Assembly: GCA_958295665.1 (NCBI GenBank)
Contig: OY282560.1
Coordinates: 272,850,177-272,914,176 of the forward strand
Direction of reading: 5' to 3'
DNA length: 64,000 bases
Source of the DNA: Tipula vernalis
Lineage: Eukaryota; Arthropoda; Insecta; Diptera; Tipulidae
The translations under genes and the position numbers were made by a program. Below are positions 44,084-56,314 of this stretch, in pieces (the first letter of the stretch is position 1; the number at the start of each line of letters is the position of its first letter). Under the pieces are notes generated by a model, which worked only from the letters and a program-made list of their open reading frames with translations, was not told the origin of the DNA and did no database searches.

Positions 44084-46010
44084 ATGTCGTTTGGCTCAAC
44101 AAAGAAGCTGACGCGTACACCGTTAGGGAAACCACCGAAAAATAATGTTAACGATGAAGTCTGGGAGAAGCATGTCGATCCGCTGAGTGTATCGCGAGTA
44201 TTACAATCGACCGTCGAACAACAAGGTGAAAAAACGGGTCAAACGCTAAAAAATAAAAAATGTGCAATTAAATCTCAAATAGAAATAACGAAGACTAAAC
44301 ACGCCATGTCATTACGGTCAGCTCCTGTAAGGACAGTGGCTATAACGGTACCGGATAATAGTAACAATAACGGCGATAGTAGAAGTCTAAACGTTGAATT
44401 AAAAAGCCCAATAAGAACGAGTAATCTCGGGCCTCAAAACACAGAAAAACATCGAGAAATAACACAATCCCGTTCAGGCTTGAGTGAGAGCAATAGAAAT
44501 ACATGCACAACACGAGTACGAAACCAAATATGGGACCAAATGGAGAATATCCGAAATTTGGAGCGTATACGAGAAGATCGCGAAATAGAATTCGCAAAAC
44601 AAAAGCTTCATTACTTGAAAGAAAGTGAGGGAGTTAGATCATCCCGTTGTGCCAGTTCGGTCAAATCGAATGAAATCATGAATAGAACTTGCCAGTGGAT
44701 TCAATCCCACCAAACCAGCAATGCACAACAAGAGGTGCAACCTGAGAGTAACGCAAACGGCGCTAACGAGTTAGAGGTACAACAAATTCAACGAAGTGAT
44801 GAAAAAGCAGCCAAAGGGCTTGTGTTTGAGACAGTTTTCAACAACAATTTCGAGCGTCGTTTGACACCACGACAACCATTTATCAGATCAACACCACTAG
44901 AAGAACAATTGCCCAATTTAGAAGAAATTGGGCCTCGGGGAATGTCTAGCTGGAATATCCAACTACCGAAAGCTAGAGCAAGTACGACTCTCGTACCAGA
45001 GCAAGTCGCATCACGGCTGGCATTCTCATCGAAAGAGTTGCCATTGTTTAATGGCAACCCGTTGGAATGGCCAAAATTCATATCGAGCTATGTGTTCTCA
45101 ACCAAACAATGTGGATATTCCAATGTGGATAATCTGATGCGCCTTCAGCGGGCCCTCAAACCACCGGCGTACGATCTCGTGCGAAATCGATTAATCGTAC
45201 CAGAAACTGTTCCTGGTGTTATAGAGAAACTGCGCGCATACTATGGAAGACCAGAGGTAGTACTTCGCGCGCTCACACAACAAGTACGTAACTTACAGCC
45301 AGTGAAAACCGACAAATACGCCTCACTAATTAATTTCGCCGCAGAAGTAGATAATTTGTGCGGACTCGCGGAAGCATCTCAGCTAAAGGGATACATGAAT
45401 AATCCAACATTAATAGAGGAGCTCGTCGATTAATTGCCGTACCATTTAGGTATGGAATGGGGTAACCACAGTAAACGTCTGGGGAGCATCGACCTATCAG
45501 ACTTTTCATGTTGGTTAAACGAAATCACTGAGGGGGCGGTAAAAGTGTCAAAAATTGACCTGTCTCAATTCATACCTAATGAGAAGAAGTCGGTAAACAA
45601 ATCGGGGAATAAACCGATGGGTATAGCGGCTCATCAAGTCAAAACGATGACAAATGACAAGAGTATGTGTATAATATGTCAGGTGGAACACCCACTGGTA
45701 AAGTGCGCTAAATTTCTAGCAATGAATTGCACCAAGCGATGGGAATTAATTAGAAACCATCGCTGGTGCGGGAAGTGTATTCAGCCTCATAATTTTCGAC
45801 GCTGCTTCAATAAACAACGTTGTCGAGTGGACGAATGTAATCGGGCACATCACCATCTATTGCATGGAACTGAAACGATCGTAAATCAGCCAAAAATATC
45901 GACGGTTAATAATGAAGCATCGTCAACCGTGATGAAAATTAGCCTACACCCGGACGGAAATAGCGAAGTTCTGTACCGAATCGTACCTGTTAATCTGTAC
46001 GGATTAAATG
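44084..46010 (+). pseudogene. gag: BEL/Pao gag
   Basis: The ATG at 44084 opens a polar N-terminus of about 300 residues with a charged coiled-coil-like stretch (QMENIRNLERIREDREIEFA). The Gag core follows (KELPLFNGNPLEWPKFISSY, LQRALKPPAYDLVRNRL), typical of insect BEL/Pao Gag. A TAA at 45431-45433 interrupts it without a frame change. Downstream is the cysteine/histidine nucleic-acid-binding region (CIICQVEHPLVKCAKF, then HRWCGKCIQ and CRVDECNRAHHHLLH). Gag would assemble the particle that packages the RNA. The gag/protease border is approximate. Confidence 0.85.
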
Positions 46011-49000
46011 GCCAGAAACTAAAAACGTTTGCTTTTTTGGACGATGGTGCCAATGGAACAATAATGGAAGAATGGGTTGCGGAATACCTCGGCCTACAAG
46101 GACCAAAGGTTGACGTATGCCTTCAATGGACAAAAGAAATTACAACCATGGAGGAAGGTTCAATGACTGTTTCACCGAAAATATCCGGGGCAGACGGAGA
46201 TGCCGAGCAGTTTATTTTAGAATCGGTGCGTACAGCCAAGTCACTGGCACTACCATGCCAAAGTCTAGCAATAGAATCATTGCCTGATTATATTAAGGAG
46301 TTGCCGATAGCGGAATACAAAAAAGCTAAACCAACAATTTTGATATGGTCCGATGAGGCATGGCTAACCGTACCAACTGAGGTACGACAAAATGGTCGAC
46401 ACTCACCAATTGCTACTAAGACCAAATTAGGGTGGTCTGTGCACGGAAAACATTCCAACCATAAAGTGGAACTATACAACCATGAAATCAAGCAAAGTGT
46501 TGATTACGACGACGACCTACAGGAGCTAGTGAACAGTTTTTATACACTAGATAATTACGGAATCGAACACAATAAATTGATTGAACCATAGGAAAATAAG
46601 CGCTCTCGCGAAATATTGCAAAAAACAACCAAGTACACAGGTGATCGGTATCAAAGTGGACTACTCTGGAAGTTTGAAGAAATAAAATTTCCAAATAGCA
46701 TATCGATGGCGTTACGACGACTAGACTCATTCGAGTTTAAACTTATGAAAAATCCAGAACTTGGTTCAAAAGTCAAACACCTCATCCAGACTTATAAGGA
46801 AAAGGGGTATATCCGAAAACTCGAACCAGACGAGACGGTCATGAAAAGTAGATCTTGGTATCTACCAATATTTGTAGTGCAAAACCCAAATAAGCCGAAT
46901 AAAGTGCGATTAGTGTGGGACGCTGCAGCCAAAGTCGATGGAGTTTCATTAAACTCCAAACTGATGAAAGGGCCCGACGAACTTGCGCCACTACCAAGTG
47001 TCTTATTCAAATTCCGAGAAGAAAGAATTGCTGTTACGGGTGATATCAAGGAAATGTTTCATCAAATCATTGTAACGGCAAAGGACACCGACTCCCAAAG
47101 ATTTTTATAGAGATTTAGATACATCACGAAAACCGGATACCTACATCATGAAGGTCCATGACCTTTGGAGCAACCTGCTCTCCATCAATCGCCCAGTTTA
47201 TTAAAGATCAAAATGCAGAACAATTTAAAACGCAATATCCAAGAGCAGTCGAAGCCATTCAGCATCGACATTACGTCGATGATTGGTTGGACAGTTTTCG
47301 AAGCATGGACGAGGCAATTCAGACGGTTCTACATGTAAGAACCATTCATCAACATGCGGGATTCCTTATGAGAGGATGAATCAGCAACTCCCCCGACTTA
47401 CTGCAAGCGATTGGAACAGACGTGAAAGAGCAGTCTAATGAAATACGTCATAAAGGTACTATTGGTGATAAAGTCCTTGGGATGTGGTGGGATCATAAAA
47501 ATGATAACTTTCGGTTCGTACTAAATATCAATCGAATTGATGCAGCATTATTAGATGAAAGTAAAACGCCCACTAAAAGGGAAATATTAAGAGTTCTGAT
47601 GAGTGTTTTGACCCTTTGGGTCTAATATCAAATCTCCTCATCTATGCCAAGTTGATCTTGCAAGAAGTATGGCGTAGCGGAACTGATTGGGATGAACCGA
47701 TTAAAGACAAGTTAAATGAAAGATGGAAAATTTGGGTGAGACACCTAGTAAATGTTGATCAGCTCTATATTCCTCGTTGCTATGATCTGGGATCAAGACC
47801 GGCGACGTACCAATTGCACGTATTTGTTGATGCGAGTCAGAACGCATACGCAGCGGTAGCTTACATTCGCACAACAACAGCTAATGGAGTCACTACTGCG
47901 CTGGTTGCATCAAAGACTCGCGTAGCCCCGAACAACAAGGTGATCTCCATACCACGTCTCGAACTAATGGCAGCAGTGCTAGGTGCTCGTTTGGGTTCAT
48001 CAATTATAAAATCACATTCCATTAGTATCGGGTCAAAGCACTATTGGACAGATTCAAAGACGGTAATTGGCTGGTTGAAATCTGAGGCCCGAAACTATAA
48101 ACAATTTGTGGCATTCCGGATAACCGAATGTCTGGAAAAATCCAAGGAAAACGAGTGGCACTGGCTGGCAGGGAAAGAAAATGTCGCGGATGAGGCCACC
48201 AAATGGACTGGGAACTTACCAAACTACGAAACGGGCTCAAGGTGGGTTCAAGGCCCAGCCTTTCTAAAAGAACCCCAGATAGAATGGCCAATAGCTCCAA
48301 ATGAAGATGCCAACCCCACCGAGGAATTTCGAATGAACTATCATCGTGTCATATCCGTGGAGCCGCCAATAGCTATTAACCCAGACAATTGTTCAACATG
48401 GGCAAAGTTACTTCGAGCCCAAGTTAACATAAATAGAGCCCGTCATATGTTTCTGTCGCTGATTAAACGCTCCAAACCAATGGCAGGGCCAAAAACATAC
48501 AAAGAGTTTCAACATGCCATCATGCAGCTCATTAAGCGAGCTCAATGGGACAAATACTCACAAGAGATATCGACTCTAAATTTGAATAATAACTCCGGTG
48601 TGGATCGTGCAAGCCAAATTTATAAATGCTCCCCGCATCTGGACGAAAATGGAGTTCTTAGAGTTCGCGGACGTACTGATGAAGCAACATGTATTCCCTA
48701 CAGCACGAAGCGCAAGAAAATTTTGCCTGGTGACCATCGAATTACATATTTACGCGTTCACGAATACCATGTTATATATCAACACCATAACAACGAAACC
48801 GTTGTTAATTAACTGCGGCAGATCTATGAGGTTCTACGTTTACGCAATCTGTTACGAAAAATTCAGTTCGATTGTCCAGTGTGCAAGCAGCAAAAAGCAA
48901 ACCCAAAACCACCAGAAATGGCTCCGCTACCACCGGCAAGACTTGCGGCATTCTGTCGACCTTTCAGCTATGTCGGCATAGATCTTTTTGGGCCAATCAC

Positions 49001-49905
49001 CGTTGTCGTTGGACGTCGATCGGAGAAAAGATGGGGTGTTGTATTTACTTGTTTAACCATAAGAGCTATACACCTAGAAGTATCATCAAGCTTATCTACC
49101 GATAGCTTCATTCAGTGCCTCCTTCGATTCCGGGCGAGGCGAGGTAATCCACTCGAAATATATACTGACAACGGTACCAACTTTAAGGGTGCTGAAAAGG
49201 AATTAAAACAAGAGTTTATAAAGCTGGACTATCTAGAGGCTCAGAAGCGCTTAGCTTCATTCAAATGGAACTTCATTCCGCCATCGGCAACCACACTTTG
49301 GAGGTGCATGGGAATGGATGGTTAGAAGTGTCAAAACGAATCTGTATAAAATCCTGGGTAATACAAAATTAACCGACGAAATTCTACACACTAGCCTGGC
49401 CGAAGTGGAAAACATTATTAACACACGCCCATTAACATACCTGCCTGTAAACGCCGAAAACGAAGCCATAACACCTAATCACTTTCTGCTTGGGGCATCA
49501 AGTGGGGCAAAGCCTCTTGCGGAACTTGATTCATCAGCAAAGACTGTCAATAAAAACTGGTTGGTTACTCAGAAGATTGCTAATCAGTTCTGGAAACGGT
49601 GGATAGTGGAGTACCTCCCAGTAATTACGAAACGAACCAAATGGTTCGAAAAGGCCCCACCGCTTGCGATCGGAGATGTAGTGCTTATAGTCGATGAACG
49701 AAATCCAAGAGGAAATTGGACGAAAGGCGTGATAACCGATGTTCACTGGGGTAAAGGGGATCAAATTCGTAGTGCGGTAGTAAGAACAACAACCGGGTTA
49801 TATACTAGACCATCAACAAAACTAGCCAAACTTGATATTAATAATGAAAATTCTTTAACGTCAGCATATTCACCAGGTGGGAGTGTTAATAACGAAGCAA
49901 TCTAA
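46011..49905 (+). pseudogene. pol: BEL/Pao pol (PR, RT, RNase H, IN), broken
   Basis: The protease has an LDDGANGT active-site segment near 46038. RT starts near 46660 (GDRYQSGLLWKFEE) and includes VRLVWDAAAKVDG and the catalytic YVDD at about 47273. RNase H shows FVDASQNAYAA, ELMAAVLGARL and YWTDSKTVIGWL. Integrase has an HHCC region ending CPVCKQQ, then YVGIDLFGPI and IYTDNGTNFKGAEKEL. A C-terminal region with GDVVLIVDE follows. Stops lie at 46589-46591, 47108-47110, 47377-47379 and 48810-48812. Frame changes lie at 47110-47158, near 47600 in a T run, and near 49290 just before the third integrase catalytic residue. All domains are present, so the damage is point-like rather than by deletion. 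Confidence 0.92.
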
Positions 49906-50256
49906 AATAAAAATAGTCTCTTAGGCTCCGAAAAAGAAATGAAAATAAAGAAAAAATCTAGAGGCCTTAGGATAATTTTGTTCGTTTAGATCGAGAGACT
50001 ATCTTGAACTTTTATGTTCGTTTAGGGAATTCAAATAAATTCAGAATACGGGTAAAAAGAAAATACCGTTAGGAAATAAAACTAAAATTTGTAAGAATTT
50101 ATAATTTAGTAGAATTACTGTTAATTTGTTACAATATATAATAATTGTGAAATGTTTTAGGTTTTAGTTCAACTAATTAAATGTACACATATGAATTTGT
50201 ACAAATAAAGAACACAAACAAAAAAGTACTAAAACCATTTAGTTTAAATTCCAATA
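49884..50256 (+). repeat. 3' LTR
   Basis: Same start and end as the 5' LTR, and no differences found by eye. Followed by the ATATC target duplication at 50257-50261. Confidence 0.95.
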
Positions 50257-50261
50257 ATATC

Positions 50262-52132
50262 ATTACAGGTAATGTACCGGAGTTATACTACAATTCATTT
50301 AGAGTTAATAAATAAAACGTAAATGTCCACATATACTAAAGATGTAAATATGTATAATGTATATACATAGATTCAAATATGAAATCATACGAGTACATAG
50401 TACATACATAGTTTAGTACTGCATCCAATTCTAATTTGATATGCTAAAATTTAAAATTCAACAGCTCTTTCAACTCAATTTTTAATGGAATATAATCTGT
50501 GTTGACTTTTTGTAGTTTTATGACTTTCCGCAAGTATCAATATAAGACATATGTTAGAAAGCATATCATTAAGCAATGACATTCCCTTCTAATTTACCGA
50601 AATAAATATCCGAACTACATTGCAATGTAATAGTCAGTCATACAATATAGTTTCGCCACCCAAACAAACAAAAATAAAGTAAACATAGCACCACCAGCAG
50701 AAATATCCACACAAATTTTAACGAATGTGTATGTTTGGTTATGTACACAATTACATATAGTATATACAAAAGCAACAACTATTCAAAAAAAAAAAAAAAT
50801 AAAATATTATTTGGTTTTATTTTCATTTTGAAAAAATCGATTTTTTTTTTTTACATATCAGAGCAATTTTTAATTTAAAACTTTCATTATTTTCCTAGAG
50901 TTTTCCAAAAAAATTGGAAATTAAAAAAATATTTTTTTGTATGTCCTTTTCGAAAAAGACAACTAATTTGGAGCTAAAGCATTTGATTAGCATTTATCAG
51001 AGCAAGACAAATAGATAACACTATAAAAATTCCGATTTTTCAAAAATAAAAATAAAAGAAAAATTGAGCAAAGTAAAAACTTTTTCAAAAAAAAAATATT
51101 TAAAAAAAAAATAAAAATGTTCACTACTTTTTATCATCAGTTATACACTAGAACATACAAACAAACACAAAATAGTTTTTTTTTTATAGTATGTAGCTAT
51201 TTTTCAAACAGGGTAGTCATGTTATTTCATTTGGAAGGGATTATAATTGAAAATGGATATTTTCTCGACAAATGCTCTGTACACATATCCTTAAGTCCAA
51301 AAAATAGCAAAAAAAAAAAAAAGAAATTTTTATATTAGATAAAATGAGATAATTTTTTTAGGTTTCAAATCCTTTTAGCAAATGGGCGTAAACTAACCTT
51401 TTTTCTTCTACATAGCACATTAAAAAAAGGAACGAATTTGAAAACAAAAGTTGTACAAAATACAACAAAAATTCTATTTTTTCGTTTTAGTAATGACTTC
51501 TCATACCACCCCGAAATAAATATTTTTTTTTATAGTTTTTGTTACGATAGTTGTTTAAAAAATACAAAAAAAAAATGATTTTTATATTTTGAAGCAAATT
51601 GAATATAAAAAAAGGGATAACATTTTTTACTTTCAAAAACGCCATAAGAAAAAGGAACAGAATAATGAGAATTTAGCAATGTATTTCAAAAGGAATGGCT
51701 TCTTAGGAATAAAGGAAAATATAAAATCGAGCTGCCACACCCTTGGAGAAGTTAGAATAATTAATTCTGTTCGTTACAACAACAAAAAAAAAAACAAAAA
51801 AAATGGTGCGACGAAGATTAGTATTAGAAAGGAGAATCAAATGTTAGATATGGTTGGTACGTAACCTAATTTTGATATACTTTTTGGTTTTGTGTACCTC
51901 TCAGTATAATACTTTGAATTTTACTTAAACATTTGTCGCGCAAGCGTGTTATAAATTTGGTTTAGGCTTCTTATAGAATACTTTTAAACAAAATTTTAGC
52001 ACAAATGGTATAAAGCATATGTTTTGTTATGCAAGCTTTTGAGAAGTTTCAAAAAAGTGATGCGGTTTTATTTTAAACCTTGAAATAATAAAATATGATC
52101 TACTTGAAATTTTATATGAAATTTCTCTAGTG
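50262..52132. other. AT-rich stretch, no gene supported
   Basis: ACATA-type simple sequence (50340-50420, 50730-50770) and long A or T runs. Frames at 51117-51338 and 51589-51864 are lysine- and asparagine-rich composition artefacts. Confidence 0.4.
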
Positions 52133-52141
52133 AGGTACAGG

Positions 52142-53587
52142 ATGTATGTGAAGTTATCCCAGGATTTCATCCAAGGAAAAAAAAATTGAATCTGGCAACC
52201 CTCGCAAAATTGTATACATCAAGCATTCTTTTGTGAAGTTAGCCCAGCCCAGAATTTATTTATTTTTAAATTTAAAACTTAATAAAAAAATAGCTAAAAA
52301 TATCTAAATTAAATAAGTAAACAATAATTCCTACAAAATAAAATTATTTAAAAAATATGTATCGCTTTCAAAAACATAATTATTGAAATATTTATTCGCT
52401 TTTTGAAATAATATAGATTTTTCGTATGTAATAACCAAAGGTAAAATTGGTCGGATTGAGGCTCAATAGTATTAAAATGGACAGACACATAGCTTACTTT
52501 TGGCGAAATTTAAAGAAAATCGTACCGTTGCAACTTGCGTAATTTGGCCCTGGGCCAAAAACCTCTATACAATTTTTGAAGTAAAATTGGATTACAGACG
52601 AAAAATCCAATTTTACTTTAAAAATTGTATAGAGGTTTTTGGCCCAGGGCCAAATTACGCAAGTTGCTACAGTACGATTTTCTTTAAATTTGGCCAAAAG
52701 TAAGCTATGTATATGTCCATTTGAAAACCATTGAGCCTCAATCCGATAAATTTTAACTTTTGTTATTACAGACGAAAAATCCAATTTTACTTTAAAAATT
52801 GTATAGAGGATTTTGGCCCAGGGCCAAATTACGCAAGTTGCCACGGTACGATTTTCTTTAAATTTGGCCAAAAGTAAGCTATGTATATGTCCATTTTAAA
52901 ACCATTGAGCCTCAATCCGACAAATTTTAACTTTTGTTATTACAGACGAAAAATTCAATTTTACTTTAAAAATTGTATAGAGGTTTTTGGCCCAGGGCCA
53001 AATTACGCAAGTTGCCACGGTACGATTTTCTTTAAATTTGGCCAAAAGTAAGCTATGTATATGTTCATTTTTAAACCATTGAGCCTCAATCCGACAAATT
53101 TTAACTTTTGTTATTACAGACGAAAAATCCAATTTTACTTCAAAAATTGTATAGAGGTTTTTGGCCCAGGGCCAAATTACGCAAGTTGCAACAGTACGAT
53201 TCTCTTTAAATTTGGCCAAAAATAAGCTATGTGTCTGTCCATTTCAATACTATTGAGCTTCAATCCGACAAATTTTAACTTTGGTTATTACAGACGAAAA
53301 ATCTATATTATTTCAAAAAGCGAATAAAAATTTCAATAATTATGTACAGATGTTTTGAAAGCGATACATATTTTTTAAATAATTTTAATTTGTAGGAATT
53401 ATTGTTTACTTATTTAATTTAGATATTTTGAGCTATTTTTTTTATTAAGTTTTAAAGTTACAAATAATTAAATTCTTGGCTGGGCTAACTTCACAAAAGA
53501 ATGCTTGATGTATTAAATGTTTCGAGGGTTGCCTGATTCAATTTTTTTATTTGCTGGGATGAAATCCTGGGATAACTTCACATACAT
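52142..53587. mobile_element. Foldback element, 9-bp TSD, 174-bp inner repeats
   Basis: The ends ATGTATGTGAAGTTATCCCA (52142) and TGGGATAACTTCACATACAT (53587) are inverted copies, and pairing continues inward for roughly 450 bp on each side. The flanks carry AGGTACAGG at 52133-52141 and 53588-53596, a perfect 9-bp target duplication. This size is known for Drosophila FB and Mutator-type elements. The interior is a direct array of a 174-bp unit (next feature). No transposase is present. Confidence 0.9.
52597..53296. repeat. Tandem array, 174-bp period
   Basis: GACGAAAAAT occurs at 52597, 52771, 52945, 53119 and 53293, exactly 174 bp apart, giving four units. Each has TTTTTGGCCCAGGGCCAAATT, itself a short palindrome, and GAGCCTCAATCCGA. 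An inverted partial unit lies at about 52455-52590. Open frames repeating AKFKENRTVATCVIWPWAK on the minus strand are a by-product of the 3n period. Confidence 0.9.
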
Positions 53588-53979
53588 AGGTACAGGCTCA
53601 TAATCAAAATTCTGCCGCTAGGATAATGACTGGACTGACCTTGATTGGTTTAAATAGAAATTAGTAATCAGACACAATTTAGTCCGAATTCGTTCTGCAA
53701 TATAAAATAACAATAAACAGAACACGGATTTTATCGCGTTAGTTCGCGGCCAGAACTAAATTTTATCGATAGCATTCATTAGCTTAGTTTGCTCATTTTA
53801 TTTTGAGTAATCAAAAAATTACGGATCGGTGTTTTTTTTTTTTTGCAAAAACAAATTAAAGGTAGAAGCAAATACAACGCAAAATTAAAATTTGCTTTTT
53901 AAAATTGATCTGCGATTTGCTAAATTATCGAGTATTTCCCCATTAGGGGCCATATTTAAAAAATATTCTAATAAAAACC

Positions 53980-54190
53980 GAGTTTTGAAAGCCCCTGAGT
54001 CTGAAAAACCCAAAAAAATAAAAAATGTGCGTCCGTCTGTCTGGACGTCTGGATGTCTGTACCCATGGCATCTCGAGAACGGTTTGTCCGATTTGGTATT
54101 TTTTTTTCGACAATCTGTTTCTATGGCCAAGGCAGAGATTTGAAAAGATTTTGGAAACTGTACGTCAAGAGGTTCAGGTGCCTGCAATAC
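53980..54190. repeat. Dispersed repeat, copy 1
   Basis: GAAAGCCCCTGAGTCTGAAA followed by GTCCGTCTGTCTGGACGTC, CCATGGCATCTCGAGAACGG and TCTGTTTCTATGGCCAAGGC. The same order of blocks occurs at 56145-56310 with many substitutions, so both are copies of one unidentified repeat. Confidence 0.65.
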
Positions 54191-54239
54191 GAATTTAATC
54201 AAAACCACTGGTTATATCAAAATATTTACGAATTTTTTT

Positions 54240-54600
54240 ATTTATGCTGGTTTGATTATTGAAATGGGCATTGAATTTGAGGTTAATTTGAAGGTGAAGT
54301 TAGGAGAGAAATGTAATTGAAGTTGAGTTGGGGTTGGATATACAAATATTTACGACTTTTTTTATATATGCTGGTTTGATTATTGAATTGGAGATTGAAT
54401 TTGGGGTAGATTTAAAGGTTAAGTTGGGGGTCAATTGGGTTGAGTTGAAGTTGAGTTCGAGTCGAGTTAGGGTTGGATAGGGTATAAAGAGTGGTTAACC
54501 AATTATGAGTTTGGCCTTGAGTTTTCGGTTGAGGTGAGGTTTTCGTTTGCGAGTTGAATTAGGGTTGAGTTGGAGTTGGATTATGGTTTAGTGAGCAGTT
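54240..54600. repeat. GTTGAG-rich array, part 1
   Basis: Loosely repeated GAGTTGAGGTT / TGAATTTGGGG motifs without a fixed period. TATTTACGA(A/C)TTTTTT..TATGCTGGTTTGATTATTGAA occurs twice (about 54220 and 54345), showing a unit of about 125 bp here. Confidence 0.75.
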
Positions 54601-54611
54601 CAGCAATCTAT

Positions 54612-54700
54612 ATACAGGGAAGCCTCACTACAACGGAAATCGACGGAACCAAAAAAGTTGCCCGTTGTAACGAGGTGTCGGTTAAACTGAGGATTTGTGA
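54612..54700. repeat. Possible pogo/Tigger-type terminal fragment
   Basis: After TATA comes CAGGGAAGCCTCACTACAAC, then a stretch that folds back through CCCGTTGTAACGAGGTG. A CAGnnnAnCCTC start and an inner repeat are features of pogo/Tigger ends. No partner end was found. Confidence 0.3.
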
Positions 54701-54919
54701 TTAATTTTTATAAAAATTTTATTTTGATTTTATATCTTATCCGATTTTAATCAAATCCAGCATTTCCAATGGAAATGGGAATCTCAAACGATTTTTTTGG
54801 CGAAGTTCTGGAATATGGCCTAGTAGGATGGAACTTGGATATTCCTTGATTGATTATGATGAAATTTGACATGTGCATTGGACTTGGGATTCTAAAATGA
54901 TTTTTGGATAAAGCTTTGG

Positions 54920-55130
54920 AATATCAATGGTATGATGGATGGTATGATGTTATGATGGTATATTGGTAAGATGGTTTGTATATAAGAATTGTGTGATGGT
55001 AGTATAATGATGATGATGGCATTATGGTATGATAGTATGATGGTACGGTGATATGATGGTATGATAGTATGATATTGATGGTACAATGATATGATATTAA
55101 GTTGGTATGATGGTATGAGTTGAGCAGAGG
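54920..55130. repeat. ATGATGGT minisatellite
   Basis: Irregular copies of ATGATGGTATG(G/A)T over about 200 bp. Confidence 0.85.
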
Positions 55131-55583
55131 GTTGAGATTTGGTTCGAGCCTAGTTTAGTTGAAGTTGAGTTTGGATTTAGTTACCCTGCATTGGCGTTAA
55201 GTGAGTTGTTCGGTTGGGGAATTATTTAGAGTTGATTTGGAGTTAGGTTAAGGGTTGACTTGAAAGTTGATTTGGGGTTGATTTGGTGATTGAGTTGACG
55301 GTTTGGTTGGCGGTTAATTTGGTGATTGCGGTTAGAATTATTTTGCGATTGAGATGGCTGTTGATTTGTTTATTGAGTTGGAGGTTGAGCTGAAGATTTA
55401 CTTAAGAAATTCTGACCACCTCATAATGTTTCAGCCCTTTATATTTTATTAATGTAATACTTTATTTTAACAATATTACAATTTCTACTTATAAAACAGA
55501 TAAATAATATTTGTTTCGGTAAACTGCTAGCTTTTCACCAAATCGCCAAGACTAATATGAACTTTAAATTTTTTGTAATAAAT

Positions 55584-55764
<181 letters not shown>

Positions 55765-56144
55765 TATAAGATATTCACTAATACATTTGGTAACATCGAA
55801 GGTAAAATGCATTATTATAGCGAACATCAAACTATCCTTCAATAACATTCCAACTATCCGTCATTAAAATACACGCGTTGTTTGCGTAAAGAAATTCAGA
55901 CTTTTGAATAAAAAATAAACTTGCAATGCATAAATATTTCAATTTCGTTTCACCTACAATTATTTCAGTGAACCATAACCAATTGGCAATAAGCATTGTG
56001 CAATTAATCCGGACTGGTAAATCATTTTTTTTTATCTCTTTCTTTACGTGTCACATGGTATTGTAACCATCCATTATAGATTACTTCGGTTCCAAAAGAC
56101 CAAATTATTGAATACCTGTCAAAAATTATTTTGTTGTCCAAAAT

Positions 56145-56310
56145 CACTTCGCTTTGAAAGCTCCTGAGGCCGAGAAATCTGCAAAAAAATTGTCTGTTTG
56201 TTATACCCGTGGTATTACAGAATGATTGGGATTTGAATTTTTTTTTCATCAATCTGTTTCTGGGGTCAAGGTAGAGAACTGAAAAGCTATTGGTACTTGT
56301 ACGTTTATGT
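56145..56310. repeat. Dispersed repeat, copy 2
   Basis: Same block order as 53980-54190 (GAAAGCTCCTGAG, CCCGTGGTATTACAGAATG, ATCTGTTTCTGGGGTCAAGG), diverged. Confidence 0.6.
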
Positions 56311-56314
56311 ATGC

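Larger units (their letters stand above)
43647..50256 (+). mobile_element. BEL/Pao LTR retrotransposon, complete but broken
   Basis: Two 373-bp LTRs (43647-44019 and 49884-50256) flank a single gag-pol region. The insertion has a 5-bp target duplication, ATATC (43642-43646 and 50257-50261). The order gag, protease, RT, RNase H, integrase with no envelope gene fits BEL/Pao. A purine-rich tract, AGGTGGGAG, precedes the 3' LTR. No clear tRNA primer-binding site was recognised after the 5' LTR. gag-pol carries five stops and three frameshift zones, so this copy cannot make its own proteins. Confidence 0.95.

Noticed and set aside
49905..50256. Envelope gene downstream of BEL integrase
   Set aside because: The pol frame runs to within about 20 bp of the 3' LTR's coding overlap; no room for an env gene.
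52494..53219. Overlapping frames with a repeated AKFKENRTVATCV peptide
   Set aside because: The frames follow the 174-bp array and recur on both strands because the period is a multiple of 3; there is no start context or codon signal.
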